This document shows positions 1-7,798 of a stretch of DNA of 64,000 bases, one piece after another. Within the stretch, counting starts at the first letter, position 1. Every line of letters starts with the position of its first letter. Position numbers and translations under genes: made by a program. The stretch comes from JAMLIN01 sp041676645 (GTDB lineage Bacteria > Pseudomonadota > Gammaproteobacteria > Burkholderiales > Burkholderiaceae_E). The notes beneath the pieces are model-generated. The model did no database searches. It saw only the letters and a list, made by a program, of their open reading frames with translations, and was not told the DNA's origin. The DNA is taken from assembly GCA_041676645.1 (NCBI GenBank), contig JBAYRO010000005.1:12484-76483 (forward strand), read 5' to 3'.

Positions 1-735
1 ATGGCAGGCAGCGGATTCTTCAGATTCTCCTCCCCGGCGAGCTTCTTTCCCCTCGCCGGCAGACTCGTGCCGGTCTTCGGGTGGCTGGCCGTCCTGCTCA
101 CCGTCGTGGGCCTGTACATCGGCTTCCTGGTCGCGCCCACCGACTTCCAGCAGGGCGAGTCCTACCGCATCATCTTCATCCATGTGCCGGCGGCCTGGAT
201 GGCGATGTTCACCTATCTCGTGATCGCCGGCTGGAGCGCGGCCTCGCTCGTCTGGAACACCCGGCTCTCGGCCATGATGGCCCAGGCGCTGGTGCCGACC
301 GGCGCAATGTTCGCCTTCATCTCGCTCTGGTCGGGCGCGTTCTGGGGCCGGCCCACCTGGGGTACGTACTGGGTCTGGGATGCCCGGCTGACCTCCACCC
401 TGATCCTGCTGTTCCTGTACATCGGGCTGATGGCGCTGCGCTCGGCGATCGAGGACCCGCGCCGCGCCGACCGGGCCTGCGCGGTGCTGGCCCTGGTCGG
501 CTCGGTCAACGTGCCGATCATCTATTTCTCGGTACAGTGGTGGAACACGCTCCACCAGGGAGCCAGCGTCTCGCTCACCGCCGCGCCGACGATGGCGGCA
601 ACCATGCTGGCCGGGATGCTCGTCATGAGCGTCGCGGCCTGGGCCTACACGATCTCGGCGGCCCTGCACCGGGTACGCTCGATCATTCTCGAGCGCGAAG
701 CCCACGCCCGCTGGACCCGGGAGGTCGCACGATGA
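1..735 (+). CDS. ccmC: Haem transporter/presenter CcmC
   Basis: CcmC is the inner-membrane subunit of system I cytochrome c maturation that presents haem to CcmE on the periplasmic side. The 244-residue protein has about six hydrophobic segments. Residues 120-132 form the tryptophan-rich WWD-type haem motif (WGTYWVWDARLTS), and periplasmic histidines of the kind that coordinate haem lie near residue 61 (IHVPAAW) and in WWNTLHQG. The length is normal for the family. The ATG is the first base of the window, so an upstream start cannot be excluded. ccmA and ccmB usually precede it and would lie outside. Its stop overlaps the ccmD start. Confidence 0.95.
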   Translation: MAGSGFFRFSSPASFFPLAGRLVPVFGWLAVLLTVVGLYIGFLVAPTDFQQGESYRIIFIHVPAAWMAMFTYLVIAGWSAASLVWNTRLSAMMAQALVPTGAMFAFISLWSGAFWGRPTWGTYWVWDARLTSTLILLFLYIGLMALRSAIEDPRRADRACAVLALVGSVNVPIIYFSVQWWNTLHQGASVSLTAAPTMAATMLAGMLVMSVAAWAYTISAALHRVRSIILEREAHARWTREVAR

Positions 736-905
736 TCGAATGGCTGTCGATGGGCGGCTACGCCTACTACGTCTGGATGTCGTACGGGATGCTCGCGATC
801 GCGATCGCGATCGAGGTGTTCGCCCTGGTGGCACGCCGCCGCCGCGCCCTCGAGCAGGTCGAGCAATACGACGAAGAAACAGGATTCACGGAAGAAGCCA
901 CATGA
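732..905 (+). CDS. ccmD: Haem exporter protein CcmD
   Basis: This is the small one-span membrane protein that links CcmC and haem-loaded CcmE to the CcmAB ATPase so that holo-CcmE can be released. It has 57 residues. One membrane helix (about residues 11-33, with a YVWMSYG start typical of CcmD) is followed by a basic patch (RRRRALEQ) and an acidic tail. The ATG at 732 overlaps the ccmC stop in an ATGA junction, and its own stop overlaps the ccmE start, so the genes are probably translationally coupled. Confidence 0.9.
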   Translation: MIEWLSMGGYAYYVWMSYGMLAIAIAIEVFALVARRRRALEQVEQYDEETGFTEEAT

Positions 906-1366
906 CGATCAAGCCACGCCACCGACGTTTCGCCTGGGTCGCCGCCGGACTGGTGGCACTGGGCATCGCCGCCGCGCTGGTGCTCAATGCACTGGGCAGC
1001 AACATGTCCTGGTTCATCACGCCGACCGAAGTCGCCGAAGGCAAGGCGCCGGCCGAACGCAACTTCCGGATCGGCGGCCTGGTCGAACCGGGCAGCCTCC
1101 AGCGCGCCGACGACCGCGTCGGCGGCACCTTCCGGGTCACCGACGGCAACAATGCCATCCTGGTGAGCTACACGGGCATCCTGCCCGATCTCTTCAAGGA
1201 AGGCCGGGGCGTCGTCGCGCAGGGACGCCTGACCGGCAACGGCGGCTTCGACGCCACCGAGGTGCTCGCCAAGCACGACGAGAACTACATGCCGCCCGAA
1301 GCGGCAGAGGCCCTGGAGCGCGCCGGCCATCCGGTCAACGCCGGCGCCCAGGCGAAGCAGCAATGA
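902..1366 (+). CDS. ccmE: Haem chaperone CcmE
   Basis: CcmE is a periplasmic, membrane-anchored OB-fold chaperone that binds haem covalently through one histidine and passes it to apocytochrome c at CcmFH. The protein has 154 residues: a basic N-terminus, one membrane anchor (about 10-31), the beta-barrel domain, and the haem-attachment motif KHDENYMPP with the ligand His at residue 125. The Tyr three residues further on (position 129 in HDENY) is also conserved in the family. Start and stop overlap ccmD and ccmF by four bases each. Confidence 0.95.
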   Translation: MTIKPRHRRFAWVAAGLVALGIAAALVLNALGSNMSWFITPTEVAEGKAPAERNFRIGGLVEPGSLQRADDRVGGTFRVTDGNNAILVSYTGILPDLFKEGRGVVAQGRLTGNGGFDATEVLAKHDENYMPPEAAEALERAGHPVNAGAQAKQQ

Positions 1367-3372
1367 TCATCGAGATCGGCCATTTCGCCCTCACGATCGC
1401 CCTGGTGCTGGGGCTTCTGCTGGGCATCCTGCCGATGGTCGGGGCGCATCGACGCGACGTCCGCCTGATGGCGGTGGCCCAGCCGGCGGCGGTCGCGCAG
1501 TTCGGGGCGATCACGATCGCCTTCGCCGCCCTGATCGCGGGCTTCGTCGGCAACGATTTCTCGGTGCTGCTGATCGCCAATCATTCGAACACCGACCTGC
1601 CGCTCGACCTGCGGGTCGCCGCAAGCTGGGGCTCGCACGAGGGCTCGATGCTGCTCTGGTCGCTGATGCTCTCGGCCTGGACCTGCGCGGTCGCCGCCTT
1701 CTCGCGCAGCCTCTCGACGGTGCTGCGGGCACGCGTCCTCGGTGTCCTGGGCCTGATCTCCGTCGGCTTCCTGCTGTTCCTGCTGTTCACCTCCAATCCC
1801 TTCGAGCGCCTGCTGCCGGCGGCCGCCCAGGGCCGCGACCTCAACCCCCTGCTGCAGGACCCGGGCATGGTGTTCCACCCGCCGCTGCTCTACATGGGCT
1901 ACGTCGGGCTGTCGGTGGCCTTCGCCTTCGCGGTCGCCGGCCTGATCGGCGGTGGTTTCGACGCCGCCTGGGCGCGCTGGGCCCGGCCCTGGACCACGGT
2001 CGCCTGGGCCTTCCTCACCCTGGGCATCGCGCTGGGTTCCTTCTGGGCCTACTACGAGCTCGGCTGGGGCGGCTGGTGGTTCTGGGATCCGGTCGAGAAT
2101 GCCTCCTTCATGCCCTGGCTGGTCGCCACCGCCCTGATCCATTCGCTGGCGGTGGCCGAGAAGCGCGGCGCCTTCCGCAGCTGGACCGTGCTGCTGGCCA
2201 TTCTCGGCTTCAGCCTCAGCCTGATGGGCACCTTCCTCGTGCGCTCGGGCGTGCTCACCTCGGTGCATGCCTTCGCCACCGATCCGGCGCGCGGCGTCTT
2301 CATCCTCGCCTTCCTCGTGCTGGTGATCGGCGGCTCGCTGATCCTGTTCGCCTGGCGCGCGCCGACCATCGGCGCCGGGAACTCCTTCAGCGCGATCTCG
2401 CGCGAATCCATGCTGCTGGCCAACAACATCCTGCTGGTGGTGGCGATGGCGGCGGTGATGCTCGGCACGCTGTATCCGCTGGTGCTCGACACCCTGGGCC
2501 TGGGCAAGATCTCGGTCGGCCCGCCCTACTTCGATGCGGTCTTCGTGCCGGTGATGGCGCCGGCGCTCTTTCTCATCGCGGTCGGCCCGCTGGCGCGCTG
2601 GAAGCGCACCGAGCTGCCGCCACTGGTGAGCCGCCTGCGCTGGGCCTTCGCGATCAGCGTGATCTCCGCCCTGCTCGCACCGGTGGCGGCGGTCGCCGCC
2701 GGCGTCGACGGCCCGGCCTGGCGGCCGCTCACCAGCGTCGGGCTCGCCTTCGGCTTCTGGATCAGCGCCGGGGTCGTGGTCGCGATCCTCGACAGCCTGC
2801 GCACGCCCGGCCGGCCGTTCTCGATCGCGCATGCGGCCAGCCGGGCGCGGATGCAGCCGCCCAGTGTCTGGGGCATGCACCTGGCCCATCTCGGCGTCGC
2901 CGCCTTCGTGTTCGGGGTGACGCTGGTCAACAGCTACGAGATCGGCGTCGAGGCGCGGGCCGAAGTCGGCGACACGATCAGCCTCGGCGACTACGAGTTC
3001 CGCTTCACCGGCCTGGACCACATCGTGGGGCCCAACTACGACTCCGATCGCGGGCATTTCGAGGTGCGCGATTCATCCGGCGCACTGGTGGCCCTGCTGC
3101 ATCCCGAGAAGCGCGTCTACCGGGCCAGCGGCCAGCCGATGACCGAGGCGGCGATCGATCGCAGCCTGGTGCGCGACATCTACGTCTCGATGGGCGAGCC
3201 GCTGGGCGGCACCGTCTGGGCCATCCGCGCCCATGTCAAGCCATTCGTCAACTGGATCTGGATCGGCTGCCTGATGATGGCCGGCGGCGGCTTCCTGGCG
3301 GTTGCCGACAAGCGCTATCGCCGGCGCGTCACCCAGCGCGAGGCGCGCGCGGTGGCTGCCGCCCGGGCCTGA
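1363..3372 (+). CDS. ccmF: Cytochrome c haem lyase subunit CcmF
   Basis: CcmF is the large integral-membrane part of the system I haem lyase; with CcmH it attaches haem from CcmE to the CXXCH motif of apocytochromes. It has 669 residues and many hydrophobic segments. The WWD haem-binding motif (GWGGWWFWDPVENA) lies at about residues 233-247, and a conserved HPPLLYMGYVG segment lies just upstream. The length is usual. The final hydrophobic segment (near residue 630) is followed by a short basic tail. It overlaps ccmE by four bases, and ccmG starts 12 bases after its stop. Confidence 0.95.
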   Translation: MIIEIGHFALTIALVLGLLLGILPMVGAHRRDVRLMAVAQPAAVAQFGAITIAFAALIAGFVGNDFSVLLIANHSNTDLPLDLRVAASWGSHEGSMLLWSLMLSAWTCAVAAFSRSLSTVLRARVLGVLGLISVGFLLFLLFTSNPFERLLPAAAQGRDLNPLLQDPGMVFHPPLLYMGYVGLSVAFAFAVAGLIGGGFDAAWARWARPWTTVAWAFLTLGIALGSFWAYYELGWGGWWFWDPVENASFMPWLVATALIHSLAVAEKRGAFRSWTVLLAILGFSLSLMGTFLVRSGVLTSVHAFATDPARGVFILAFLVLVIGGSLILFAWRAPTIGAGNSFSAISRESMLLANNILLVVAMAAVMLGTLYPLVLDTLGLGKISVGPPYFDAVFVPVMAPALFLIAVGPLARWKRTELPPLVSRLRWAFAISVISALLAPVAAVAAGVDGPAWRPLTSVGLAFGFWISAGVVVAILDSLRTPGRPFSIAHAASRARMQPPSVWGMHLAHLGVAAFVFGVTLVNSYEIGVEARAEVGDTISLGDYEFRFTGLDHIVGPNYDSDRGHFEVRDSSGALVALLHPEKRVYRASGQPMTEAAIDRSLVRDIYVSMGEPLGGTVWAIRAHVKPFVNWIWIGCLMMAGGGFLAVADKRYRRRVTQREARAVAAARA

Positions 3373-3384
3373 ACGACAAACCCC

Positions 3385-3927
3385 ATGCGAAGCCTGCGAT
3401 TCATCATTCCGCTGCTGCTCTTCGCGGCGATCGGCATGTTCCTGTACAAGGGACTGTCCAACGATCCGCGCATCATTCCCTCGCCGCTGGTCGGCAAGCC
3501 GGCCCCGGATTTCTCGCTGCCGATCCTCGGCGCCGACGGCCGGGCCTGGGGTCCCGAGGAGATGCGCGGCAAGGTGTGGCTGCTCAACATCTGGGGCTCC
3601 TGGTGCGCGGCCTGCCAGATCGAACATCCGCTGTTCAACCAGATCGCGCGCGACGGCACCCTGCCCCTGGTGGGCCTGGCCTGGAAGGACGATCCGCAGG
3701 CCTCGGCCCGCTGGCTCGACAGGCTGGGCGATCCGTACACGGTCGTGATCAGCGACATCCAGGGCCGGGCCGCGATCGACTACGGCGTCTATGGCGCGCC
3801 CGAGAGCTTCCTGATCGACAAGCGCGGGGTGATCCGCTTCAAGCAGACCGGGCCCTTCTCGCCGGAGAGCATCCGCGACACCCTGATGCCCCTGGTACGC
3901 GAGCTCGAAGCCGAGCCGGAGACCTGA
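3385..3927 (+). CDS. ccmG: Thiol:disulfide interchange protein CcmG/DsbE
   Basis: This is the membrane-anchored periplasmic thioredoxin-like protein that reduces the apocytochrome CXXCH cysteines, or CcmH, before haem attachment. It has 180 residues: one N-terminal anchor (about 5-22), then a thioredoxin fold with active site WCAAC (Cys74 and Cys77) and the conserved GVYGAPE loop containing the cis-proline. The dipeptide between the cysteines is Ala-Ala rather than the Pro-Thr of the E. coli enzyme. It lies directly between ccmF and ccmH in the operon. Confidence 0.93.
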   Translation: MRSLRFIIPLLLFAAIGMFLYKGLSNDPRIIPSPLVGKPAPDFSLPILGADGRAWGPEEMRGKVWLLNIWGSWCAACQIEHPLFNQIARDGTLPLVGLAWKDDPQASARWLDRLGDPYTVVISDIQGRAAIDYGVYGAPESFLIDKRGVIRFKQTGPFSPESIRDTLMPLVRELEAEPET

Positions 3928-4371
3928 GTGAGCGCATCATCGACCAACATTCCGATCGACGAGGACCGCTACCAGTCCCTGGCCGAGGAACTGCGCTGCC
4001 TCGTCTGCCAGAACCAGTCGCTCGCCGATTCCAGCGCCGAGCTCGCCGGCGACCTTCGCGACGAAGTCCGCGAGCAGATGGCGAGCGGACGCAGCAACGC
4101 AGAGATCAAGGACTTCCTGGTCGCCCGCTACGGGGACTTCGTCCTGTTCAGGCCGCCGGTCAAGCAGACCACCTGGGCACTGTGGGCCGGCCCCTTCGCG
4201 CTGCTGGCGACCGGCGCCGGCGCCTGGTGGCTGGTGCAGCGCCGCCAGCGCCTCGGCGGCCCGAGCGGCACTGCAGCCCCCCGGCCGGGCGGTTCCGCCC
4301 CGGCCCGAGCCGGCGCCGAAGCCGGCCCCGAAGATGCCGAGCGCGAGAAGGCGCGCCGCCTGCTCGACTGA
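3928..4371 (+). CDS. ccmH: Cytochrome c maturation protein CcmH, short form without signal peptide
   Basis: CcmH supplies the thiol pair that handles apocytochrome in the CcmF lyase. The protein has 147 residues. The redox motif LRCLVCQNQ (Cys24, Cys27) is intact, followed by the helical domain ending RYGDFVLFRPP, one membrane helix (about 83-103) and an Ala/Pro/Gly-rich tail. Oddity: family members normally begin with a cleaved signal peptide, but here the GTG directly follows the ccmG stop codon in the same frame. Only about 20 polar residues precede the motif, and no upstream extension is possible. No ccmI follows, although many operons carry one. Confidence 0.9.
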   Translation: MSASSTNIPIDEDRYQSLAEELRCLVCQNQSLADSSAELAGDLRDEVREQMASGRSNAEIKDFLVARYGDFVLFRPPVKQTTWALWAGPFALLATGAGAWWLVQRRQRLGGPSGTAAPRPGGSAPARAGAEAGPEDAEREKARRLLD

Positions 4372-4389
4372 ACCTGTCGGGTAACAGGT

Positions 4390-4455
4390 GTCGCGGGTAA
4401 TGGGGTCAGACTCCATTTACCTTGGTAAATGGAGTCTGACCCCATTACCCGCGAC
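4390..4455. repeat. Perfect 32-bp palindrome (REP-like, TGGGGTCAGAC core)
   Basis: Two 32-base arms (4390-4421 and 4424-4455) are exact reverse complements around a two-base loop. The outer arm contains AATGGGGTCAGAC. A second element with the same core lies at 51598-51663. This one sits between the stop codons of ccmH and a convergent transporter gene, so it can serve as a bidirectional terminator. A smaller hairpin (ACCTGT/ACAGGT, 4372-4389) lies just upstream. Palindromes with this core resemble the REP sequences associated with RAYT transposases; that link is recalled, not tested. Confidence 0.8.
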
Positions 4456-4458
4456 CCA

Positions 4459-5685
4459 TTATCCGGTTACGGTGCGACGCTCGTACGCTGCCAGCAGGCC
4501 CGCGATCACGAGGACGACCACGGAAAGCGCTCCGGTGACGATCCAGGTATGGGACCAGCCGCCGCTCGCCGCCGCTACCCAGGCCACCAGCGGCGGCGCC
4601 AGCAGCTGGCCGATGCCGGCTCCCTGCTGGACCAGGCCGACCGTCGTGCCGACCGCCTGGAGCCCCGGGGCATGGCGCGGCACGCAGGCAAAGAGCGTCC
4701 CGGGGATCAGCCCGGCGACCAGGCTCAGCACCACCACGGCGGCGTAACGGACGCCGAAACCCGCGTCCGAGCCGAAGGCCAGCCATTCGCAGGCGATCAT
4801 CACGATCGCGGTGAACGCGATCAGCGCCGCCGGCGATGCGCCCCGGTGCATCAGGCGACCGGCGGCGATGTTGCCGATCGCATTGACCGCCACCGCGACG
4901 GCGGTCAGCGCGCCCACCACGCCGGGATCGACGCCGGCTTCCTCGTAGATCGTCGGCAGGAAGCCGAAGATGCTGATGAACTGCCCGGCATAGAAGCCGA
5001 AGCACAGCGAGAGCAGCCAGGGGCCGGGCCGGCGGATCGTGGCCCGCAGGAGCGGACCGAGGGCGACCGAGGGCGATGTCCGCGGACCGTCGGCGGGCAC
5101 CCGCAGCAGGATGGCGGCGGCACTGGCGAAGGACACCAGGCCGATCAGCACCCAGCTCGTCCGCCAGCCCCAGTCGGCGAGCAGCCACGGCATCACGAGA
5201 AGCGCGGTCGCGAACCCGATCGGCATGTAGGCGCCCCAGAGCCCCAGCCAGCCGCTGATCGCCCGCGGGCCGACCGCCCGGGCGATCAGCGAGGGTCCGG
5301 GCAGGACGCTCATGATGAAGGCGACGCTCTCGACCGCCCGCCAGGCCAGGGCCGCGGCGGGCGAAGCCGCGCCGGCGCCGCCGATGCTCGCCAGCCCGAG
5401 CAGGACCAGGCCGGTGACCTGGATCCGGCGCGGACCGAAGCGATCGGCCAGCGCCCCGCCCATGATGCCGATCATGGCGCTGCCCAGCTGGAACAGCGCG
5501 ACCAGGAAGCCGGCGGTGACCAGCTCCATCTGCAGGGTATCCCGGATCGCCGGCAGCGCCGGCGGCAGCTTGCCGACATGCAGCGCCGCCACCACGCCGG
5601 CGGCGAGCACCGGCACGGCCGTCGCGGGTCGATGCGCCGCGACCGGCTCGCGCGGCGACACCGGATCCGGATCGGCAGCGGGCAT
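4459..5685 (-). CDS. MFS transporter
   Basis: This is a 408-residue major facilitator superfamily carrier of the inner membrane with about twelve hydrophobic segments. The loop between helices 2 and 3 carries an MFS motif A-like sequence (GALADRFGPRR). The overall pattern resembles the CynX/NimT-like branch, but the substrate cannot be told. The ATG at 5685 was chosen because upstream in-frame codons encode an Arg-rich stretch with no transporter character. The gene converges on ccmH across the palindrome and diverges from the lipoprotein gene at 5885; the roughly 200-base gap holds both promoters. Confidence 0.85.
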   Translation of the reverse strand: MPAADPDPVSPREPVAAHRPATAVPVLAAGVVAALHVGKLPPALPAIRDTLQMELVTAGFLVALFQLGSAMIGIMGGALADRFGPRRIQVTGLVLLGLASIGGAGAASPAAALAWRAVESVAFIMSVLPGPSLIARAVGPRAISGWLGLWGAYMPIGFATALLVMPWLLADWGWRTSWVLIGLVSFASAAAILLRVPADGPRTSPSVALGPLLRATIRRPGPWLLSLCFGFYAGQFISIFGFLPTIYEEAGVDPGVVGALTAVAVAVNAIGNIAAGRLMHRGASPAALIAFTAIVMIACEWLAFGSDAGFGVRYAAVVVLSLVAGLIPGTLFACVPRHAPGLQAVGTTVGLVQQGAGIGQLLAPPLVAWVAAASGGWSHTWIVTGALSVVVLVIAGLLAAYERRTVTG

Positions 5686-5884
5686 GTGGCGGATTGTATG
5701 CCGCGCTCCCGCGCGATACGGTTCAGCCGGAGCAAGGCCGGGACGACGCCGATCCCCCCGGCAGCGCCTGTCGTCGCCCGCCTCCATCACGAAGGCGCCG
5801 GGATGCGCTACAGTCCTGCCCATCCGAGCCGGAAGATTCCGACCAGAACAAGAAGCCGCACCAGAAGGACTTCAGGAGAGACCG

Positions 5885-6700
5885 ATGAACACCCGACTGC
5901 TCATTTCCCTTGCCGCCATCGGCGCGCTGGCCGGCTGCGTCGGCTCGATGCCGGTGCAGGGCGATTCCAGCGCCAGGACGGCCGCCACCGGCTCGGCCGG
6001 CGGCGCCTCCTCCTACAATGCGAATGCCCAGCTCGAGCGCTGCGACGCCACCCTCGGCACGCTCTCGGTCGTCGAGGACCAGTCGCAACCCTGGTACAGC
6101 CAGCTGCGCAACCACAACCTGGAATCGACGGTGCCGCTGATCCGCCTGCTGGTCCAGCAGTCGAACTGCTTCGTGGTCGTCGAGCGCGGCCGGGCGATGC
6201 ACCAGATGCAGCAGGAGCGTGTCCTGGCCGACTCGGGCGAACTGCGCTCGGGCAGCAATTTCCAGCGCGGCCAGATGGTCGCCGCCGACTACAGCATGAA
6301 CCCGAGCATCACCTTCCACCAGCGTGACGCCGGCGGAATCGGCGGGGCGCTGTCGCGCTTTTCGGGTTCGCTCGGCGTGCTCGGCTCGGTCGCCGGCGGA
6401 GTGAAGTTCCAGCAGGCATCCACGATGCTGACCCTGACCGACAACCGCTCGGGCGTACAGCTCGCCGCGGCCGAGGGCAGCTCGTCGAACACCGACTTCG
6501 ACATCATGGGTGGCCTGACGGGCAGCCGTACCGCCGGCAACCTCGGCGGCTACACCAATACCGCGCAGGGCAAGGTCATCGCTGCCGCGTTCGCCGATTC
6601 CTACAACCAGCTGGTGCGCGCGGTGAAGTCCTACCGGGCGCAGACGGTCCAGGGCGGGCTTGGCACCGGTGGCCGGCTCGGCGTCCAGGGCGGCCGATGA
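5885..6700 (+). CDS. CsgG/HfaB-like lipoprotein
   Basis: This is a predicted lipoprotein of 271 residues. A signal peptide ends in a lipobox (ALAGC, Cys18), and a good ribosome site (aggagag) precedes the ATG. The middle contains features seen in CsgG/HfaB-type proteins: a region naming a single poorly conserved strand, then VVVERGRAMHQMQQER, and a Gly-rich part that may form strands. A C-terminal helix (FADSYNQLVRAVKSY) follows. CsgG proteins form outer-membrane pores for curli or holdfast export, but no curli subunit genes are nearby, so the role here is unknown. Confidence 0.75.
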   Translation: MNTRLLISLAAIGALAGCVGSMPVQGDSSARTAATGSAGGASSYNANAQLERCDATLGTLSVVEDQSQPWYSQLRNHNLESTVPLIRLLVQQSNCFVVVERGRAMHQMQQERVLADSGELRSGSNFQRGQMVAADYSMNPSITFHQRDAGGIGGALSRFSGSLGVLGSVAGGVKFQQASTMLTLTDNRSGVQLAAAEGSSSNTDFDIMGGLTGSRTAGNLGGYTNTAQGKVIAAAFADSYNQLVRAVKSYRAQTVQGGLGTGGRLGVQGGR

Positions 6701-6736
6701 CGGCTGCGCGCCCCGACACCCGAGCGCGAAGCGATA

Positions 6737-7117
6737 CTACGACGCGAGGAATCCCCAGGGGTTCTTCGCGTAGGCCGTCGTGACGATGTAGACGACCGCC
6801 GCCATCGCCACCGCGAACGCGGTGGCGATCGCCGCCGGGCCGTGCGCGCGCTTCAGCGCATAGCTGCCCGCGACGATGTAGACCAGCAGGCCGACGATCT
6901 TGGCCCGGATCCAGCCCGGCACTCCCGGCCAGGCGATGAACACCATCACGACAGCGCTCGCCAGGAGCAGGGTGTCGACGATGTGCGGCAGGGTGCGCGC
7001 GAGCCGGGACCGCAGGAGCTGCGGCGCCGCGAAACGCAGGCCGAAGCGCAGCAGGAAGCCGGTGACGCTCGCGACCACCATCGCGACGTGAAGCGTCTTC
7101 CAGTCGAGGTAGTCCAA
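6737..7117 (-). CDS. SirB2-family membrane protein
   Basis: This is a 126-residue integral membrane protein with four hydrophobic segments, matching the SirB family in length and in its opening (DYLDWKTLHVAMVVAS) and LLRFGLR, HIVDTLLLASAV and KIVGLLVYI segments. The biochemical function of the family is not known. TTG at 7117 was chosen because family members begin with a similar YxxLKxxH segment; the first ATG (7081) would cut into helix 1. It starts 25 bases after the DUF411 gene stop, so the two are probably co-transcribed. Confidence 0.75.
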   Translation of the reverse strand: MDYLDWKTLHVAMVVASVTGFLLRFGLRFAAPQLLRSRLARTLPHIVDTLLLASAVVMVFIAWPGVPGWIRAKIVGLLVYIVAGSYALKRAHGPAAIATAFAVAMAAVVYIVTTAYAKNPWGFLAS

Positions 7118-7142
7118 GTCGATCCCGCGGCCAGGCCCGGCT

Positions 7143-7619
7143 TCAGCGATGGGCGACGAACACCCGGTGTCCGCCACCGCCCCGCGCCACGAGCAGGGTG
7201 TCGTACGGATCCTTGCGGCCGCCATATTCGGGGCCATCCATGCCGGGCGAACCGATGGGCATCCCGGGCACCGCGAGGCCGAGCGCCGCCGGCTTCTCGC
7301 GCAGCAGGCGCGCGACATCGGCCGCCGGGACATGGCCCTCGATGACATAGCCCTCGACGAGGCCGGTATGGCATGAACCGTAGCGCGCGGGCAGGCCGAG
7401 CCGGGCGCGTGCCGCCGTATTGCCGGTGTCGTGGATCGTCACCTCGAAGCCGGCCTCGCGCATGTGGTCGATCCAGTCGCCGCAGCAGCCGCAGGTCGGC
7501 GACTTCCAGACCTCGATCCGGGCCGGCTTGTGCGCGAACGCGGGCAGGCCGGCGAGCATGCCGATCCCGAGGGCGCCGGCGAGGATGCCGCGCCTTGCGC
7601 TGGAGGTCGATTCCGCCAT
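7143..7619 (-). CDS. DUF411 exported metal-binding protein
   Basis: This is a 158-residue secreted protein of the DUF411 family, members of which occur near copper and other metal resistance genes and are thought to bind metal. A signal segment (SARRGILAGALG to AFA) with a twin-arginine-like start precedes the motif SPTCGCCGDWIDHM; the CxCC cysteines are the likely metal ligands. The domain ends with a typical VPGMPIGSPGM segment, again rich in possible ligands. A clear ribosome site (aaggaag) precedes the ATG at 7619. It is followed by the SirB2 gene. Confidence 0.88.
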   Translation of the reverse strand: MAESTSSARRGILAGALGIGMLAGLPAFAHKPARIEVWKSPTCGCCGDWIDHMREAGFEVTIHDTGNTAARARLGLPARYGSCHTGLVEGYVIEGHVPAADVARLLREKPAALGLAVPGMPIGSPGMDGPEYGGRKDPYDTLLVARGGGGHRVFVAHR

Positions 7620-7798
7620 GCCGATCTTCCTTGCACTGGTTGCTGACAGGGGAATGATGCCACGCCCGAGCATTCGGGCCGCGAACAGGCTTGCTGCTAT
7701 CCTGTGAACTGGTGGGCGCATGGCCCTGGCGGGTCCGCGGTCCGCCCGGCGCGGCCTGGGTGCCGGGCCGTCGTGTCTTTCTTTCCGAAGGTGCCGCG

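Noticed and set aside
1285..3057. Long open reading frame antisense to ccmF (about 590 codons)
   Set aside because: It covers a certain ccmF gene and is rich in Arg, Gly, Ala and Glu without any domain; such frames are usual in very GC-rich DNA.
7691..7798. Longer AMP nucleosidase starting at an upstream ATG
   Set aside because: The added residues are Trp, Gly and Pro-rich with no family match; TTG at 7799 agrees better with family length.
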